A model generated the notes under the pieces. That model had not been told where the DNA came from. It saw nothing but the letters and a program-made list of their open reading frames with translations, and did no database searches. The position numbers were made by a program, and so were the translations under genes. From Populus alba (taxonomy: Eukaryota > Streptophyta > Magnoliopsida > Malpighiales > Salicaceae), in assembly GCF_005239225.2 (NCBI RefSeq), contig NC_133301.1, positions 1,431,001 through 1,495,000 of the forward strand: 64,000 nt of DNA, given 5' to 3'. Within the stretch, counting starts at the first letter, position 1; every line of letters begins with the position of its first letter. Positions 1 to 11,449 of the stretch are shown here, in pieces.

Positions 1-2260
1 CAATTTATTTAGTTCTAGTTATATTATCAATTAAAATTTTAATTTAAAAAGCACAATATTAAATTACCAAACAATTAAGTTCTTTCACATATGAAATAAA
101 ACTACTACGGACACAACAAATATACATATATAAAACGGCGCCGGCTCTTAACATGATTTGGAAGTAGATTTGCTTTCCATGTTATTACCCAGAGAGCAGA
201 TCCTAAACGGGGTACAGGGAGGGGAAAAAAAAAAACCTTATGATTGCATTAGACGTAGATGGTTTGTTTATAGTTGGAGAAGGGAATTAGTCATGCCTAA
301 ATATTCAAGCCATGACAATATTTTTAAAAAGAAAAAAATATAACATTTGAGCTATTGATTTGATTGAATTTAATAATATAATTAAAAAATATAGTGACAA
401 TAAATAAAGCAAACAAAAAAAATAATTAACTATAAAAAATAAATTGTTAATATCATATTTCCAAAGAAGAAGAAAATCCTTAAAGAGTCATTGTTGCTCC
501 GCTTTGAACAACACCTCATCACTAGAAAAAAAAAAACCCACTAAGACCATCTTAACGCTATTATAAAAAGTTTTATGAATACATAAAAAAAGATCACATG
601 CTCTGTGAGAGCAACAACCTAAAAGGCAAACCACATAAAATATTATAAAGTCAGCATATCATATTTATATTTAATTAAAAAAATCTTTTAAAAAAGCTAA
701 ATTTAACACACATAAAAATGACAGATAAAAAAAACTCAAGATAACCTAGATCATTTTCCAAATCAACGAAAATCAAGAAAAAAAACAATGGAGCCTAATC
801 TTCAATTAAATAAATATTAAAGGAAGAAACTGAAAAAACATCAATTTAAATAGAGAGGAAAAAAACAAATAAATCAAAACAAATCTTCTAAATTTAAGTT
901 AATCCCTCAAACTTGCTACTCGTAGAATCCTAAACTTGTACTCAATCAACGAGTTTAATTCCAACCAATTTAATGTTGAGTGACTAAACCAAAAACAAAA
1001 ATTACAAAATTTGTCAAAATGAAAGAAATGACAATAAAAAAACATAAGGATTAAATATGAGAGGAAACTAAACTAAGGAATGATGAAATTGTAAAATAAA
1101 AAAAAAATTAAAGAATACTTCAAATAAAACAAATTAAAAGAATGAGTACATAATCAGACAAATAAAAAAAAAAAAAAGATGAATGAAATTAAAAATAAAA
1201 TATAATTTTATAAATTATCTCAAATAAAATAATTAGCAATCAAAAGAATATGAACCAAATAAGAAAAAAAAACAAATTAAAGAGCTACTTTGAAAATTTG
1301 AAGGATCGAATATGAAAATTGAGGGGGAAAATAAACAAAAGAAAAAAATAAAAGGTCATTGACATCAAACTAGAGGTCAGTAAGCCATATACATCACCCA
1401 TGAATGGAAAGGTCACCGAGTTGATTTGAACGCCGCCGTAAAAGCCACTGTTTGGTCACCAAACACCTCCTCATGCATCGCTCGAATGGCATTGGCTACA
1501 ACCCATGCTTTGACGCGTGAAATTCATGCATCAACTCTTTTTTAATAATATTTGTATTTATTAAATCACAAAATTGTCTCTTAGTCAATAATAAAATCTA
1601 TGATGAAAATACAAAAAAATCTCTAGATACGAGTTAAAGAAAATTTTCTTTTAAGGATAATTTAGTTATTTAATTGTGCTTTAAAAAGTGAAAGTACATA
1701 AAAGACCTTAGATGCCAATTTATTTTTTATTTTTTAGCTTTTAAGAGTAATTTAATAATTTCATCATGCATTTAAAATATAAAGAAATTAATTAATCCCA
1801 ACCAATTGATCTTCATGAAAAAATCATGTTATCTGTAATAACTAATTTATTATTTTTTTTTTAGACAGGCAAAATAGTAATTATATTGTTTCAATTCACT
1901 TCACAATAGGTGACAAGAGCTCTATTAGTTTTTTTTTTTTTAATTTGCAAAAACTAATCTTAAAAATATCTTTACCATTAAAATAGAAAAATAATTCAAC
2001 TCAAAATCAATATATAAGGGGGGAAAAACATGACTCTTAATGTCTCCTTCCCAACATAAAAAATTAGAGCCTAAAATATATCAATTCACTTTGATATGAC
2101 TTGATTTACCAATATAAAGAGTTGAACTAATGATTAACCGAGTATATTCCCTCCCGATTCAAACTTTAATTAGATTAGACACCGAGAAGTAAATTTCTTA
2201 AGAATTCCCTAACCCCGAAGTGGATATTCGAAACTTTGTTTTTATGGTTGGAAACTTGGA
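1..2260. other. AT-rich intergenic DNA, no gene seen
   Basis: Very AT-rich sequence with many A-runs and no ORF of convincing composition. The only short ORF near the start (158-343) is lysine- and asparagine-rich with no recognisable domain. A few stretches of more balanced composition (about 1370-1530 and 2030-2230) show no coding signature I can support. Confidence 0.6.
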
Positions 2261-2267
2261 ATCATGT

Positions 2268-2640
2268 TTTTGTAATTTTTTTTAATATTTTTATTTAAAA
2301 ATAAGTTTTTTGATTTTTTAAATTATTTTAATATGATAATATTAATAATAATTTTTTAAAAATAAAAATATTATTTTTATATATTTTTAAATAAAAAATA
2401 TTTTAAAAAATAACTATTATTATATTTTCAAAACACCACCTTAATTTTGCAATTGTAATTGTGTCTTGTATTTTTTTTTTTTAAAAAAATATTTTTATTT
2501 TAAATTATTTTTTAATATTTTTATATTGTTTTGATGTTTTGATATTAAAATAATTTTTTAAAAATAAAAAATATTATTTTTATATATTTTTAAATAAAAA
2601 ATATTTTAAAAAATAATTATTAATACGCTGTTAAATACTA
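2268..2640. repeat. two adjacent copies of the AT-rich MITE-like repeat
   Basis: Two similar units lie head to tail at about 2268-2440 and 2467-2640. Both contain the core TTTTAAAAATAAAAA, then TATATATTTTTAAATAAA, then TATTTTAAAAAATAA. The same core recurs more than twenty times in the window between genes, in both orientations, so this is a dispersed family. Low complexity makes the exact ends uncertain. Confidence 0.5.
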
Positions 2641-2883
2641 TTTTGATTTGACAGGAGAAGTGGAATTAATTTTGATGCTTGAATACTAACGCCCTAGTCA
2701 TAAAGAGAAATTAATCAGTTCACCGAGTCAACATTGAAGCGATGCACCATGACAATTATGATTGCATTTTTCTCATACCACATGAAAGGAAATATTATGA
2801 AAAAAAAAAAAAAAAAAAAAAAAAACCTCAACATGCATATACCTTCGTTATGATACAAAAGCTTTTAAAAAATAAATTAAAAT

Positions 2884-3534
2884 TGCATTTCAAATGGCTT
2901 TTCATAAATAAATTATTTTTTTATTTAAAAATATATGTTTATATTTTCATTGTTTTGATTTATTAATATTAAAAAATATATATTTTTTAAAAAATTATTT
3001 TAATAAATTAAAAAAAAATTTAAAAAGTATCATTATTCTACTCAAAACACTATATTAGTAGAGAAAATCATCCCATTCAACTTTACAAAATTAAACTTAA
3101 ACAGAAACAAATTTTATAATTAAGATTCTGAATTTTAGATTTTTTTTTTAGATATCACAATTCAAGTCTCACAAATCTTAGGAATACTGAAGATTTACAT
3201 GGTCATTAACTTTAGGACCCGTGAAATTAGTTGAGATACATGCAAGCTGGCCCGGATACTTACGTTAATAAAAAAAATGTATTTTAAATGGTGATTTATA
3301 AATAAATTATTTTTTATTTAAATTTTTAATATATTTTAAAATCTTTTTATGTATCAATTTCAAAAATAATTTTTTTAAAATAAAAATAGATTATTTTAAT
3401 ACATTTTAAAATTAAAAAAAAAAAACTTAAAAAAAAAAACTCTATCTAATCTAGATACTTTCCTAGTAGAAAAAATCATTCCATTAAACTTTACAAAATT
3501 AGAACCAAACAGAAACAAATTTTATAATTAAGAT
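2884..3534. repeat. 394-bp tandem duplication with a SINE relic at the junction
   Basis: Unit 1 (2884-3126) and unit 2 (3278-3534) begin with matching sequence (TGCATTTCAAATGG and TGTATTTTAAATGG). They end with the same block, which includes AACTTTACAAAATTA and AACAAATTTTATAATTAAGAT. The spacing between copies is 394 bp. The sequence between them (3127-3277) is a degraded SINE. Divergence between the copies suggests an old event. Confidence 0.7.
3128..3270 (+). mobile_element. degraded tRNA-derived SINE (3' part)
   Basis: A B-box-like stretch (AATTCAAGTCTCAC) is followed by a region ending GACCCGTGAAATTAG ... ATGCAAGCTGGCCCGGATAC. That 3' end resembles the better preserved SINEs at 16551, 38188 and 38721 in this window. 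There is no clear target-site duplication, and the 5' head is decayed. Confidence 0.5.
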
Positions 3535-3823
3535 GATCGATCAGCTCTGCTACAATTCTTCCCGAAACTACTCGTTAAATAAAAAAACATTGACTCCTTA
3601 ATCAACAATTTACATAACCCATCAGCATTCCTATCTCTTTCTCTTCTCTCCCAGGCTTTGACTCTACACCAAAGCTTGTATTTGACTCCTTGCTAGTGAG
3701 ACCTCACCCCATAAAAACCAAGCAATTACCAGGAAAATCACCTGCTTCCCCGTTCACAATCCCTCAGGCCTCTCTCTCTCTCTATAACTAGCTGCTAGCT
3801 AGCATCCCTCTTCCCCTTTGTCA

Positions 3824-4378
3824 ATGAAAATAGAAGGGTATAATCACATGAACACCATGGCAACTTCTTCTTCTTCTTCTCCAGCATCACCTACAACCTT
3901 TGTTCAAGCAGACACAAACAGTTTTAGAGACCTTGTCCAGAAATTAACCGGTTTAGCTAGTGACACGCAACAACTTCCGGCGACAAGAACACTATCCTCA
4001 TCAAAACCATTTCATGGTGCCGTTGACTTCACCGGCCCACGCCGGTCACCTTTCAAGCTCCAAGAACGTAGGCATACCTCAAGAAAGCTAGAGATCAAAC
4101 TTGGCTTGACCTCTCTCAGCAACTCTAAATCACCAACCCGCCAAACACGCCAAGTCGAATCGCCAGTCACTCCACTTAGCTCAGAGTTTTTGTTTTTCCC
4201 GAGTCCATGCACTACCGAGTCGCCATCTCCACGAGCAGTTTTAGAGGAGGAGAAGGCCATAGCTGAAAAGGGTTTTTACTTGCATCCGTCGCCGTTGAAT
4301 ACACCAAGAGGGAGCGAGCCACCTGAGCTGCTGCCTCTGTTTCCATTGAGTTCACCGAGTCAGAGCAATCAAGATTAG
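3824..4378 (+). CDS. VQ motif-containing protein
   Basis: Intronless gene encoding 184 aa. The VQ core FRDLVQKLTG lies at residues 34-43 and fits FxxxVQxLTG, the motif by which this plant-specific family binds the C-terminal domain of WRKY transcription factors. A serine run precedes it (about residues 15-19). Downstream are many Ser-Pro/Thr-Pro sites, a conserved-looking GFYLHPSP segment and a C-terminal LLPLFPLSSP motif. These resemble the VQ4/VQ31/VQ33 group, several members of which are MAP kinase substrates. Nuclear localisation and a role in defence or stress signalling follow from the family and are inference. I chose the first ATG (3824); the frame is open two codons further upstream but without an ATG. 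A second in-frame ATG lies at residue 9. A CT-rich leader (3771-3782) sits just upstream. Which Arabidopsis member is orthologous cannot be settled here. Confidence 0.88.
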   Translation: MKIEGYNHMNTMATSSSSSPASPTTFVQADTNSFRDLVQKLTGLASDTQQLPATRTLSSSKPFHGAVDFTGPRRSPFKLQERRHTSRKLEIKLGLTSLSNSKSPTRQTRQVESPVTPLSSEFLFFPSPCTTESPSPRAVLEEEKAIAEKGFYLHPSPLNTPRGSEPPELLPLFPLSSPSQSNQD

Positions 4379-4849
4379 GTTTATCCTGGTGTTGAGAACA
4401 TGTTTAAAGAAACACTAAACGTATCTGTACCTTGCATCAAGTTTTTGTTCTGGGTTTTTAAGGAATGTAAGAAACATTTGCGCCATGTTTTAGGGTTTTT
4501 ATTTTCCTTTTCCCAGTCTTGTTCCTATCTTGCAAATGGTTTTTGCATTATCAGAGAAGATGATGATGATGCCTGTGGAATTTCAATGGCAGTACTGTTG
4601 ATCAATGGGAGTGATAATGATTGATTGATTGTTTTCTTTTTTTGGTTGACATAGTCCATAATAACAATAATTATTTTGATTTTGCTGGCGCTTCTAAATT
4701 TTGATAATTAAAAATCTAACTTTTAAAAAATTGTTATAACTTATACGTACAGTTTGAGTTCATACGGCCGATCAATGATTTGGAATCAAATTTTGAACAC
4801 GTAAGAAATGATAAGTGGGTTTCGGCTGGAACGAACATGTTTGTTTTTA

Positions 4850-5020
4850 TGTTATAAAAATATTGAAAAATAATTTAAATTTAAATTTTTTTATTTTTAT
4901 TTTTATTTTATTTTTTAGACATTTTAATGCCTTAATTTTAAAAAATAAAAAATATATTTTAATATATTTTTAAATTAAAAATATTTGAAAAACAACTATA
5001 ACCATATTTATAAAGCATAA
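4850..5020. repeat. AT-rich MITE-like repeat
   Basis: Core of the dispersed family: AAAAATATTGAAAAATAA followed by T-rich arms, then TATTTTAATATATTTTTAAA and ACAACTATAACCATATTT. It lies about 470 bp downstream of the VQ gene. Confidence 0.45.
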
Positions 5021-5192
5021 CCATTTGTCTAAACAAAAACATAATAAAATATATTTATTTTTAAGATTGCTTTAAAAAAAAAATTTATACTAAAATGTAG
5101 AAAAATATATTTCGTATCTATCTCCGCCGATAAAATAATAAATCCAAGACCACAACAAAGCCCATAATTTTCTACCGGAAAGCAATAGCCTT

Positions 5193-5990
5193 GGTGGTGA
5201 CGTTGTGGCCACGGGCCACCCTTGTTAAACATGAACCCTTGGATTGTAAATACCAACGGCTGTGCTTTATTTTGATACATAAATAAGTTCACGGCATCAG
5301 GCTGTCTTTCCATGCTTCTTCTTCTTCCTGTTGCTTTAGAGTGCGTTTAGGTTGCCGTTTTCAAAAATATTTTTTATTTTTTAAAAATTATTTATAATAT
5401 TATTACATCAAAAAAATTTAAAAAATATATATAAAAAATAATTTTAGACGAAAAAAAATTCTAATTTTGAAACAATTTAAAAATATAAAAAATAATTTTA
5501 AGCAATTTTTAAAAAACTTTTTCATAGAACACCCATATCGCAATTCCAAATAATACTATAGGTGGAGTACTTATACATAACAAATCACTTCTCACTATAA
5601 GCTAAAAGTAAAAAAAAAATTTCTCCCTTAAAAAAAAATTAAATCACACCTCACCATAGCTTAATTCCAAATACACTTAGGTATCATTTGTTGTTGTGGC
5701 CGGCTGTGCTTTTTAAAAATTATGATTTTTTTTTTGTTTTAAATTAATTTATTGTAATATTTTTTATTGTTTTGATATATCGATATTAAATATAAATTTT
5801 AAAAATATATAATAAAAAATATTTTTAAAAAATAATTATAACTTTCATAATAATAAACATTATCTTGTAAATGAGTAAACCCTTTTTAAAGCAAGGTCTA
5901 ACAAGATATGAAGGTGTTTAGGAAGCATCATCATCGTGTGAGGCTCTGTTTTGTTTCCGGGGAAGGGGGAGATATCATAGTTGACAATCC
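5193..5990. repeat. segmental duplication, copy A
   Basis: Two blocks recur in the same order about 1.2-1.5 kb downstream. Block 1 (about 5193-5352) contains TACCAACGGCTGTG, TTTATTTTGATACA and GACTGTCTTTCC-like sequence and matches 6714-6870. Block 2 (about 5876-5990) contains AGCAAGGTCTAACAA and GGGGAAG...GATAT and matches 7110-7176. AT-rich MITE-like repeats (about 5350-5530 and 5710-5870) lie between the blocks. No coding function is evident. Confidence 0.65.
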
Positions 5991-6059
5991 TGTCTGAAAA
6001 GAGTTTGGGTAATTGAATTTTGAGACAAACTCGTCAGTCACCACATCAGTTCAAATTAA

Positions 6060-6250
6060 TTGTTTTTATTAAAATATTAATATTTTTATAGTCTAGAAAT
6101 GTAATTATAGTTATTTTTTTAAAGTATTTTTCACTCAAAAATATATTAAAATAATATTTTTTTATTTTTTAAAAATTATTTTGATATTTAAAAACACCAA
6201 AACTATATTAATTTAAAATAAAAAATAATTAAAATTGTTTTAAAAATACC
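6060..6250. repeat. AT-rich MITE-like repeat
   Basis: The dispersed-family core is present: AAAGTATTTTTCACTCAAAA, ATATATTAAAATAATATTTT, then TTTTGATATTTAAAAACACC. A second, weaker copy follows at about 6430-6650. Confidence 0.45.
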
Positions 6251-6713
6251 TTTAGTACGTAAAATCAAACAAGGCATGGTCATTAAAAACCATGTTCCCA
6301 GTCAACCGTTTTTTCGTGGAATTAATGTTATGTTTATTGATTTCAACTAAAAACTCGATTAAAATCAATTTCTAAATCTGAGGTTTTTTCGATCAACATA
6401 AATATATAAATCTGGTTGTTTAAGTTGTGTGTTCACGCTTTAGAAAAATTAATTTTTTTTCAAAAATTAAATTAATATTTTTTTATGTGTTTTTGAATTG
6501 TTTTGATGTGTTAATATTAATGGTGATTATTTTCAGTTTGGTTTTTATAAAAAAAAAAATAGTTAAAATTTTTTTAAAACGAAATAGGTTTAAACCAATA
6601 AGTTTTGGTTATTTTAAAATAAAAATTAATTTTTTTATTTGACTTGATTTTTTTTAATTTCACTTAATTTTTCTAATTTAACTCTATTATTTTCAGGTTT
6701 GGGTCAGTTTTCT

Positions 6714-7190
6714 TGCTGGTGACGTTGTTGTCATCTTGTTAAACATTAACCCTTTGATTGTAATACCAACGGCTGTGATTTATTTTGATACAGAATAAAG
6801 CACAAGACATTTGACTGTCTTTCCTTTGCTGCTGCCTTTTCTTCTTCCAGTACGTGTTTAGTACTGTGATGGAAGATATTTTTCAAAAAAATATTTTTAA
6901 TTTTTCTTTATTTTTTATATAAATATATTAAAATCATCAGAAAAAAAAAACACTAAAAAAAAACTATCTGACTTCATTAGGAAGTTGTCTTTGGTGGTCC
7001 CATACAATTTTTTTGCCGTTGATGTTGATGTTGATGTTGATGTTGATGTTGATGTTGATGTTGATGTTGATGGAGAGAGGGTATTTGGTGTTTAAGGCCT
7101 AACTAACAAGATAAACCCTTGTACTTTTAAAAGCAAGGTCTAACAAAATACGGGGAAGATATTATAGTTAATAATACTAGACATGTTGTC
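6714..7190. repeat. segmental duplication, copy B
   Basis: This is the second copy of the duplicated unit described at 5193-5990. It keeps both blocks in the same order (6714-6870 and 7110-7176), but the second block has lost roughly 50 bp compared with copy A. A hexanucleotide microsatellite lies between the blocks. Confidence 0.65.
7019..7072 (+). repeat. (GATGTT)n microsatellite
   Basis: About nine perfect tandem copies of the hexamer GATGTT in non-coding DNA inside segmental copy B. Copy A has no equivalent array, so it expanded after the duplication. Confidence 0.95.
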
Positions 7191-7199
7191 CGCTATTCA

Positions 7200-9590
7200 T
7201 AGCGGGGGGGTTGAATAATAATTTTTTTGTGTAAAAAAATAATTGGTTAAATTTTTTTCAAATTTCAAGTTATGGATAAAGTAATAATTTAAATAATATA
7301 AAAAACACAATAATAATAAATAAATAAATTAAAAAAAAAAGATAGAAAGAACCACACATAAATCTATCTAAATTATCAAACAATCCAATGCTAACCTAAA
7401 AAAAAAAAAATCAAACTTCAAAAACAAAACATCAGCTTAAAAAAAAAAACAAACTTCAAAAACAAAACATCAAAAAAAAAAAAAACAATCTTGGACAAAC
7501 CTCCTAAACCTAATCTAATTTAAAAAACATAAAACTTGTTAGATCATGAACTCGAGTTGAATAAAAAAACTTAAATGTCATTCAATTTAATTTTGAATAA
7601 TGAAACATAAGTAAAAACAAAGAAATCCTAGACAAACATCTTAAATATAGTTAAATCTTAAAAAACTTACAACCTATGAAAACCTGGATCCATGTCCTAT
7701 CAAGAAGTTTCAATTTTAAAACATAAATTTGAAAAACTTGTCAAAACCAAAAAAATTAAAAAGAAAAGCCTTGAACAAATCTAGTAGCCAACCCTGGCCA
7801 GCAAATCAAACACATGACCTAGAACATGAGACTGAGACAATGCTATAAACAGGAAAGCTTAAAAAATACAAATAAAAAGGATTAAAAAAAATGCTTAAAA
7901 AAAAGAAAGTCGACTTGGGCTAATTTTTTAGATTTATAACCTGGGTCATGAGACCGGTGTGACTCCAATAAGGCTAATCCAAAAAAAAACAAAGAAGTCA
8001 GATTCTTATCCAAACAAACATCGAGGGAAGAAATTAAAAATAATAATAAAAAAATAGTAATTAAAAGAATTAGGACTAAATTCAGCATAAAATCAAATGA
8101 AATTAAATATTTAGGGATGAAAATGTAAAAAACCAATCCATTTAGAAAATAATTCAAAAATAGCAATTAAAAGAAAAGGCACCACATTAGACACAAAAGT
8201 TAAATGAAAATAAATGTCTAGGGGTTGAATTGTAAAAAAACAAATCAATCAATAGAACGACAAAATAAATAACAATTCAAAGAATGGGCATCAAATTTGA
8301 AAACAAATTTCAAAATCAAATGACTAGGGATGAAATCAAAAATAAAATCCAATTAGAAATAATCAATGTAAATAAAAAAAATTGCAAATAAGATAAGAAG
8401 TACTGATTTCAAAGAAAAAATAAATTGAAGGGTTGATATGATTTTTTGCACGGCTAGCACGCAATCTCAGGAAAAAAGAAAAAGAAAAGAAAGAAAAGTC
8501 ATTTCTGACCAAACCTTGTCGAGTCATCATACAAGCCCTATTTAGGAAGGAAGAGAACCCAATCCTGAGATGAATCAAATGATGCTTTGAAAGCACCATT
8601 ACAATTACCTGAGTCAAATGCATGCATTGCTCGAAATCATTGGAGCAGTTGACGTGTTGGCACGCCTCAATAGCTTTTTTGTTTTTCATTTTGTTTTTAT
8701 TTGTACAAAACCAAAAATACATTTAAGACCAATCAACAATAACAAACAAACTATGAGGAAATTATTATCAAATCCCTGAATTCAAGTTTTAAAAAATGGA
8801 ATGACATTGGTAATGTAGTTATTCCATTGTTCTATCAAACATGAAAATACAAAAATGTCTTTTTGCAGAAAGCATTGAATTGTTTTATTCTAGGGTTATA
8901 TCAGTTATTTTATAGTGCATTTTAAAATTCAATTACCAAAATAACTATACTCAATTCTCAAAAAAACATTTATGTCATTAAAAAAGGACCACCACACCCC
9001 TGAAGCAAAGGAAAAAGAGAAAATAACCAAGACATAATATAGTAATTATACTATTATAATGAATAATAAATTGTGTCTTTGAACACAATAATATAACCAT
9101 AAGTTTTAGCTTTCTTGTTGATTATCCTGGAAAAAAAAAAGAATTATTAAGTTATAGAGCAATTATTTACTAATCAACCATTTTTTTTAATATTGATTAG
9201 TTAGATAAACTAGATTATTAAAAACATCATTGAGTTAATTTTTTTCTCATTGAATAATATTAATATTATATTTTATTTATTTAAACTAAAAACTTAATTC
9301 AGATCGAATCTTTTTTTATTTATTAAGATCATGAGTGCCATTCGCGATAGTGAAAAAGAGCAAAATACAAAGTCTTTTTTTAGGTTCAACAACATCAAAT
9401 TATTTTTTTGATGTTTATCCCTTATAATTACTTTTTACTATTTTTTTTCTATATACTTGACTGGAAATTTAATCAAAATCCCCATGTCATATAAATTAAT
9501 CAAAATTAATAGACATAGATGATAAATCAAAATTTAACGAGCTCAAAAACCTATAAAAGACCCTATTCAATATATTTAAGCACAACAATT
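7200..9590. other. AT-rich intergenic DNA, no gene seen
   Basis: A-rich on this strand from about 7230 to 8400, with frequent A8-A12 runs. Open frames on the other strand (7882-8166 and 8363-8722) are phenylalanine- and lysine-rich reflections of this composition. No conserved domain, splice pattern or RNA structure can be supported. Confidence 0.55.
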
Positions 9591-9600
9591 CCATGGTTAA

Positions 9601-9696
9601 GCTTTAGCGAAGAAGCCCGACTTTATAGTCTCGCTCTAGTGGGTGAGCTCAACTCCATGGACTTGCTCTAGCGGAGGAGTCTAACTCTATGATCTA
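9601..9696 (+). repeat. three diverged 32-bp tandem repeats, probable transposon remnant
   Basis: Three consecutive 32-bp units start at 9601, 9633 and 9665. Each begins GCTYTAG and carries an AACTCYATG-like segment near its end. They are followed by TCCAGCTCCATGGG and a further block of balanced composition to about 9900. The patch is far less AT-rich than its surroundings and resembles a degenerate LTR or other transposon end, but no ORF or primer-binding site remains. Confidence 0.6.
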
Positions 9697-9699
9697 ATC

Positions 9700-10940
9700 C
9701 AGCTCCATGGGTTGTGACCTAGGCAGTGTGCCTAAACCTATTTCTCATATCTAATAGGTCTAGAAAATTTTCATGAGCTTAACACTTATTTGGGATTTTT
9801 TTTATGACCTCAGGGGTACCTCTGTATTTTATACTGGTCTAATATGTATTATTTTGAATATAATACAAGTCAAAATATCATAAAGGTAAAATTATAATTT
9901 AACACATTCTCTTCACAAAAGGACAAGACTCATGAGATATAAATACATTATAAATTTTTTAAATTTCATGTTCATATTCTCTTCATTTTTAACACTTCCA
10001 ACATATATAATTTCAGAGTCTATCTCTTTAAATATTATTGCATTATCTCTTTCTACAAAGTTACATGATTAAGAATCTAAAAGTCTCCATATTCATCAAA
10101 TGAGATGTTTTGAAAGTACCAACTACCAGCCATATTGGCTTACTAGACATTTCTAGCTACCAACTATCAATTACCTGAACTTTTCATATCAAGCCACCAA
10201 ATATCTTAGCCAAGGAGAATTAATTAAATTGCTTGAATTAAGAGATTAACCGATTATCAGACACATCAATTTTATTTCTAAATATCTTGAATTTTAAGAC
10301 TCATCAATTGTAAATTAATCCTAATATATCTTACAATTTTTTCTTCAATTAAAGTATTTGCTCGCATAAAAACCTACCTATCACAACGAAATTTCAACAT
10401 TCAAATCCCCCAAGTATATATTTGGTGCTGTGGTGAAATATATTCATGAGCATATACATTCATAGCAACAATCAAATCCAGGTCGAAAAGTCAATTTTTT
10501 TATTCACACACTGTCCAACTTATCACAGAAACATAAACAAAATCAGATTAATACTAATGTTTGGATCACCATGTTGTCGTGGAAAGCATGATGACACTGT
10601 ATATATTTGTCAATAAATACATGCAATTTCTTCTTCCCCTTTCTCGAAACAAAATCAATGGAGTCTCAGCACCATGGCACCAAGCTGGGTGTGAACAAGA
10701 CGGTTTCCCGTCCACTGCTTTCCAGCTCAGAAAGAGCATGAAGCCATGAAAGTCTTCAAGAGTTGCTCTCCTAATAACCTATGTCCTTTACAGCTTTCAA
10801 ACACAAAATATTGTCCACTATATAACCCAAGTCATAATCTAGTCTAACACGATACACGTTTACCTTCTCGAAGCCAACTCGTTTTCGTTTTCTGACTCAC
10901 TTACATGAATTTAGGCATAACATTAGCTTTCACATTTTCC
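9700..10940. other. intergenic DNA of mixed composition, no gene seen
   Basis: Moderate-complexity sequence continuing from the 32-bp repeat patch. A short ORF at 10561-10749 has no recognisable domain and no supporting splice context. Nothing here can be assigned. Confidence 0.5.
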
Positions 10941-10948
10941 ATTTTCCT

Positions 10949-11449
10949 CTTGATATTATATTATTTATAGGGAAAATTCAAGAATACACATACATGAGTC
11001 CTTGAATCATAATATTAGTTTAGATAGGTAGGATGTTAGCTTCTTTTTTTCTGCATCTGAACTTTCTTCAAACTTGATCAAAAGCAAATCATTTACACAA
11101 ATTCATGGAAATCATTGATAAACTAATTAAAAGGAGAAGAAAACGTAAGCATATAATGCAAACCCCCGGGGGGTTGATCTCGCGGCATTTAGCTATGAGC
11201 TTTGCTTTGTGGGTTTGTTTTTTTCATGATCTCAAGTTTAAATCTTACAAGTATTAAATTTTTTGGTTCCACGGGTTGCAGAGCTTAACCAAACTAATTA
11301 TAAGCTGTAAAAACTTAGTTTAGTACACGCAAGCTAGAATATGATATATTGTATTTTTTTTAAAAAATTATATAATACATTTATCTCGATATTATATTAT
11401 TAAAAAGGAAAATTCAAGAATACACATACATGAGTCATTGAATCATAAT
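10949..11449 (+). repeat. 65-bp direct repeats flanking a SINE-like relic
   Basis: The block GATATTATATTATT ... GGAAAATTCAAGAATACACA ... TGAATCATAAT occurs at 10949-11013 and again at 11385-11449. Between them (about 11165-11335) is a degraded SINE-like stretch. It has a B-box-like TCAAGTTTAAATCTTAC and a 3' segment TAGTACACGCAAGCT, as in the other SINEs here. The layout parallels the duplication plus SINE at 2884-3534. Confidence 0.6.

Noticed and set aside
4400..4624. 74-codon ORF downstream of the VQ gene
   Set aside because: Lies in the likely 3' UTR; no domain and no promoter spacing for a separate gene.
7019..7072. Hexamer array considered as a CRISPR-like array
   Set aside because: Perfect head-to-tail hexamers with no spacers; a simple microsatellite in a plant genome.
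10561..10749. Short plus-strand ORF
   Set aside because: No family signature and no supporting splice sites; surrounding DNA is intergenic.
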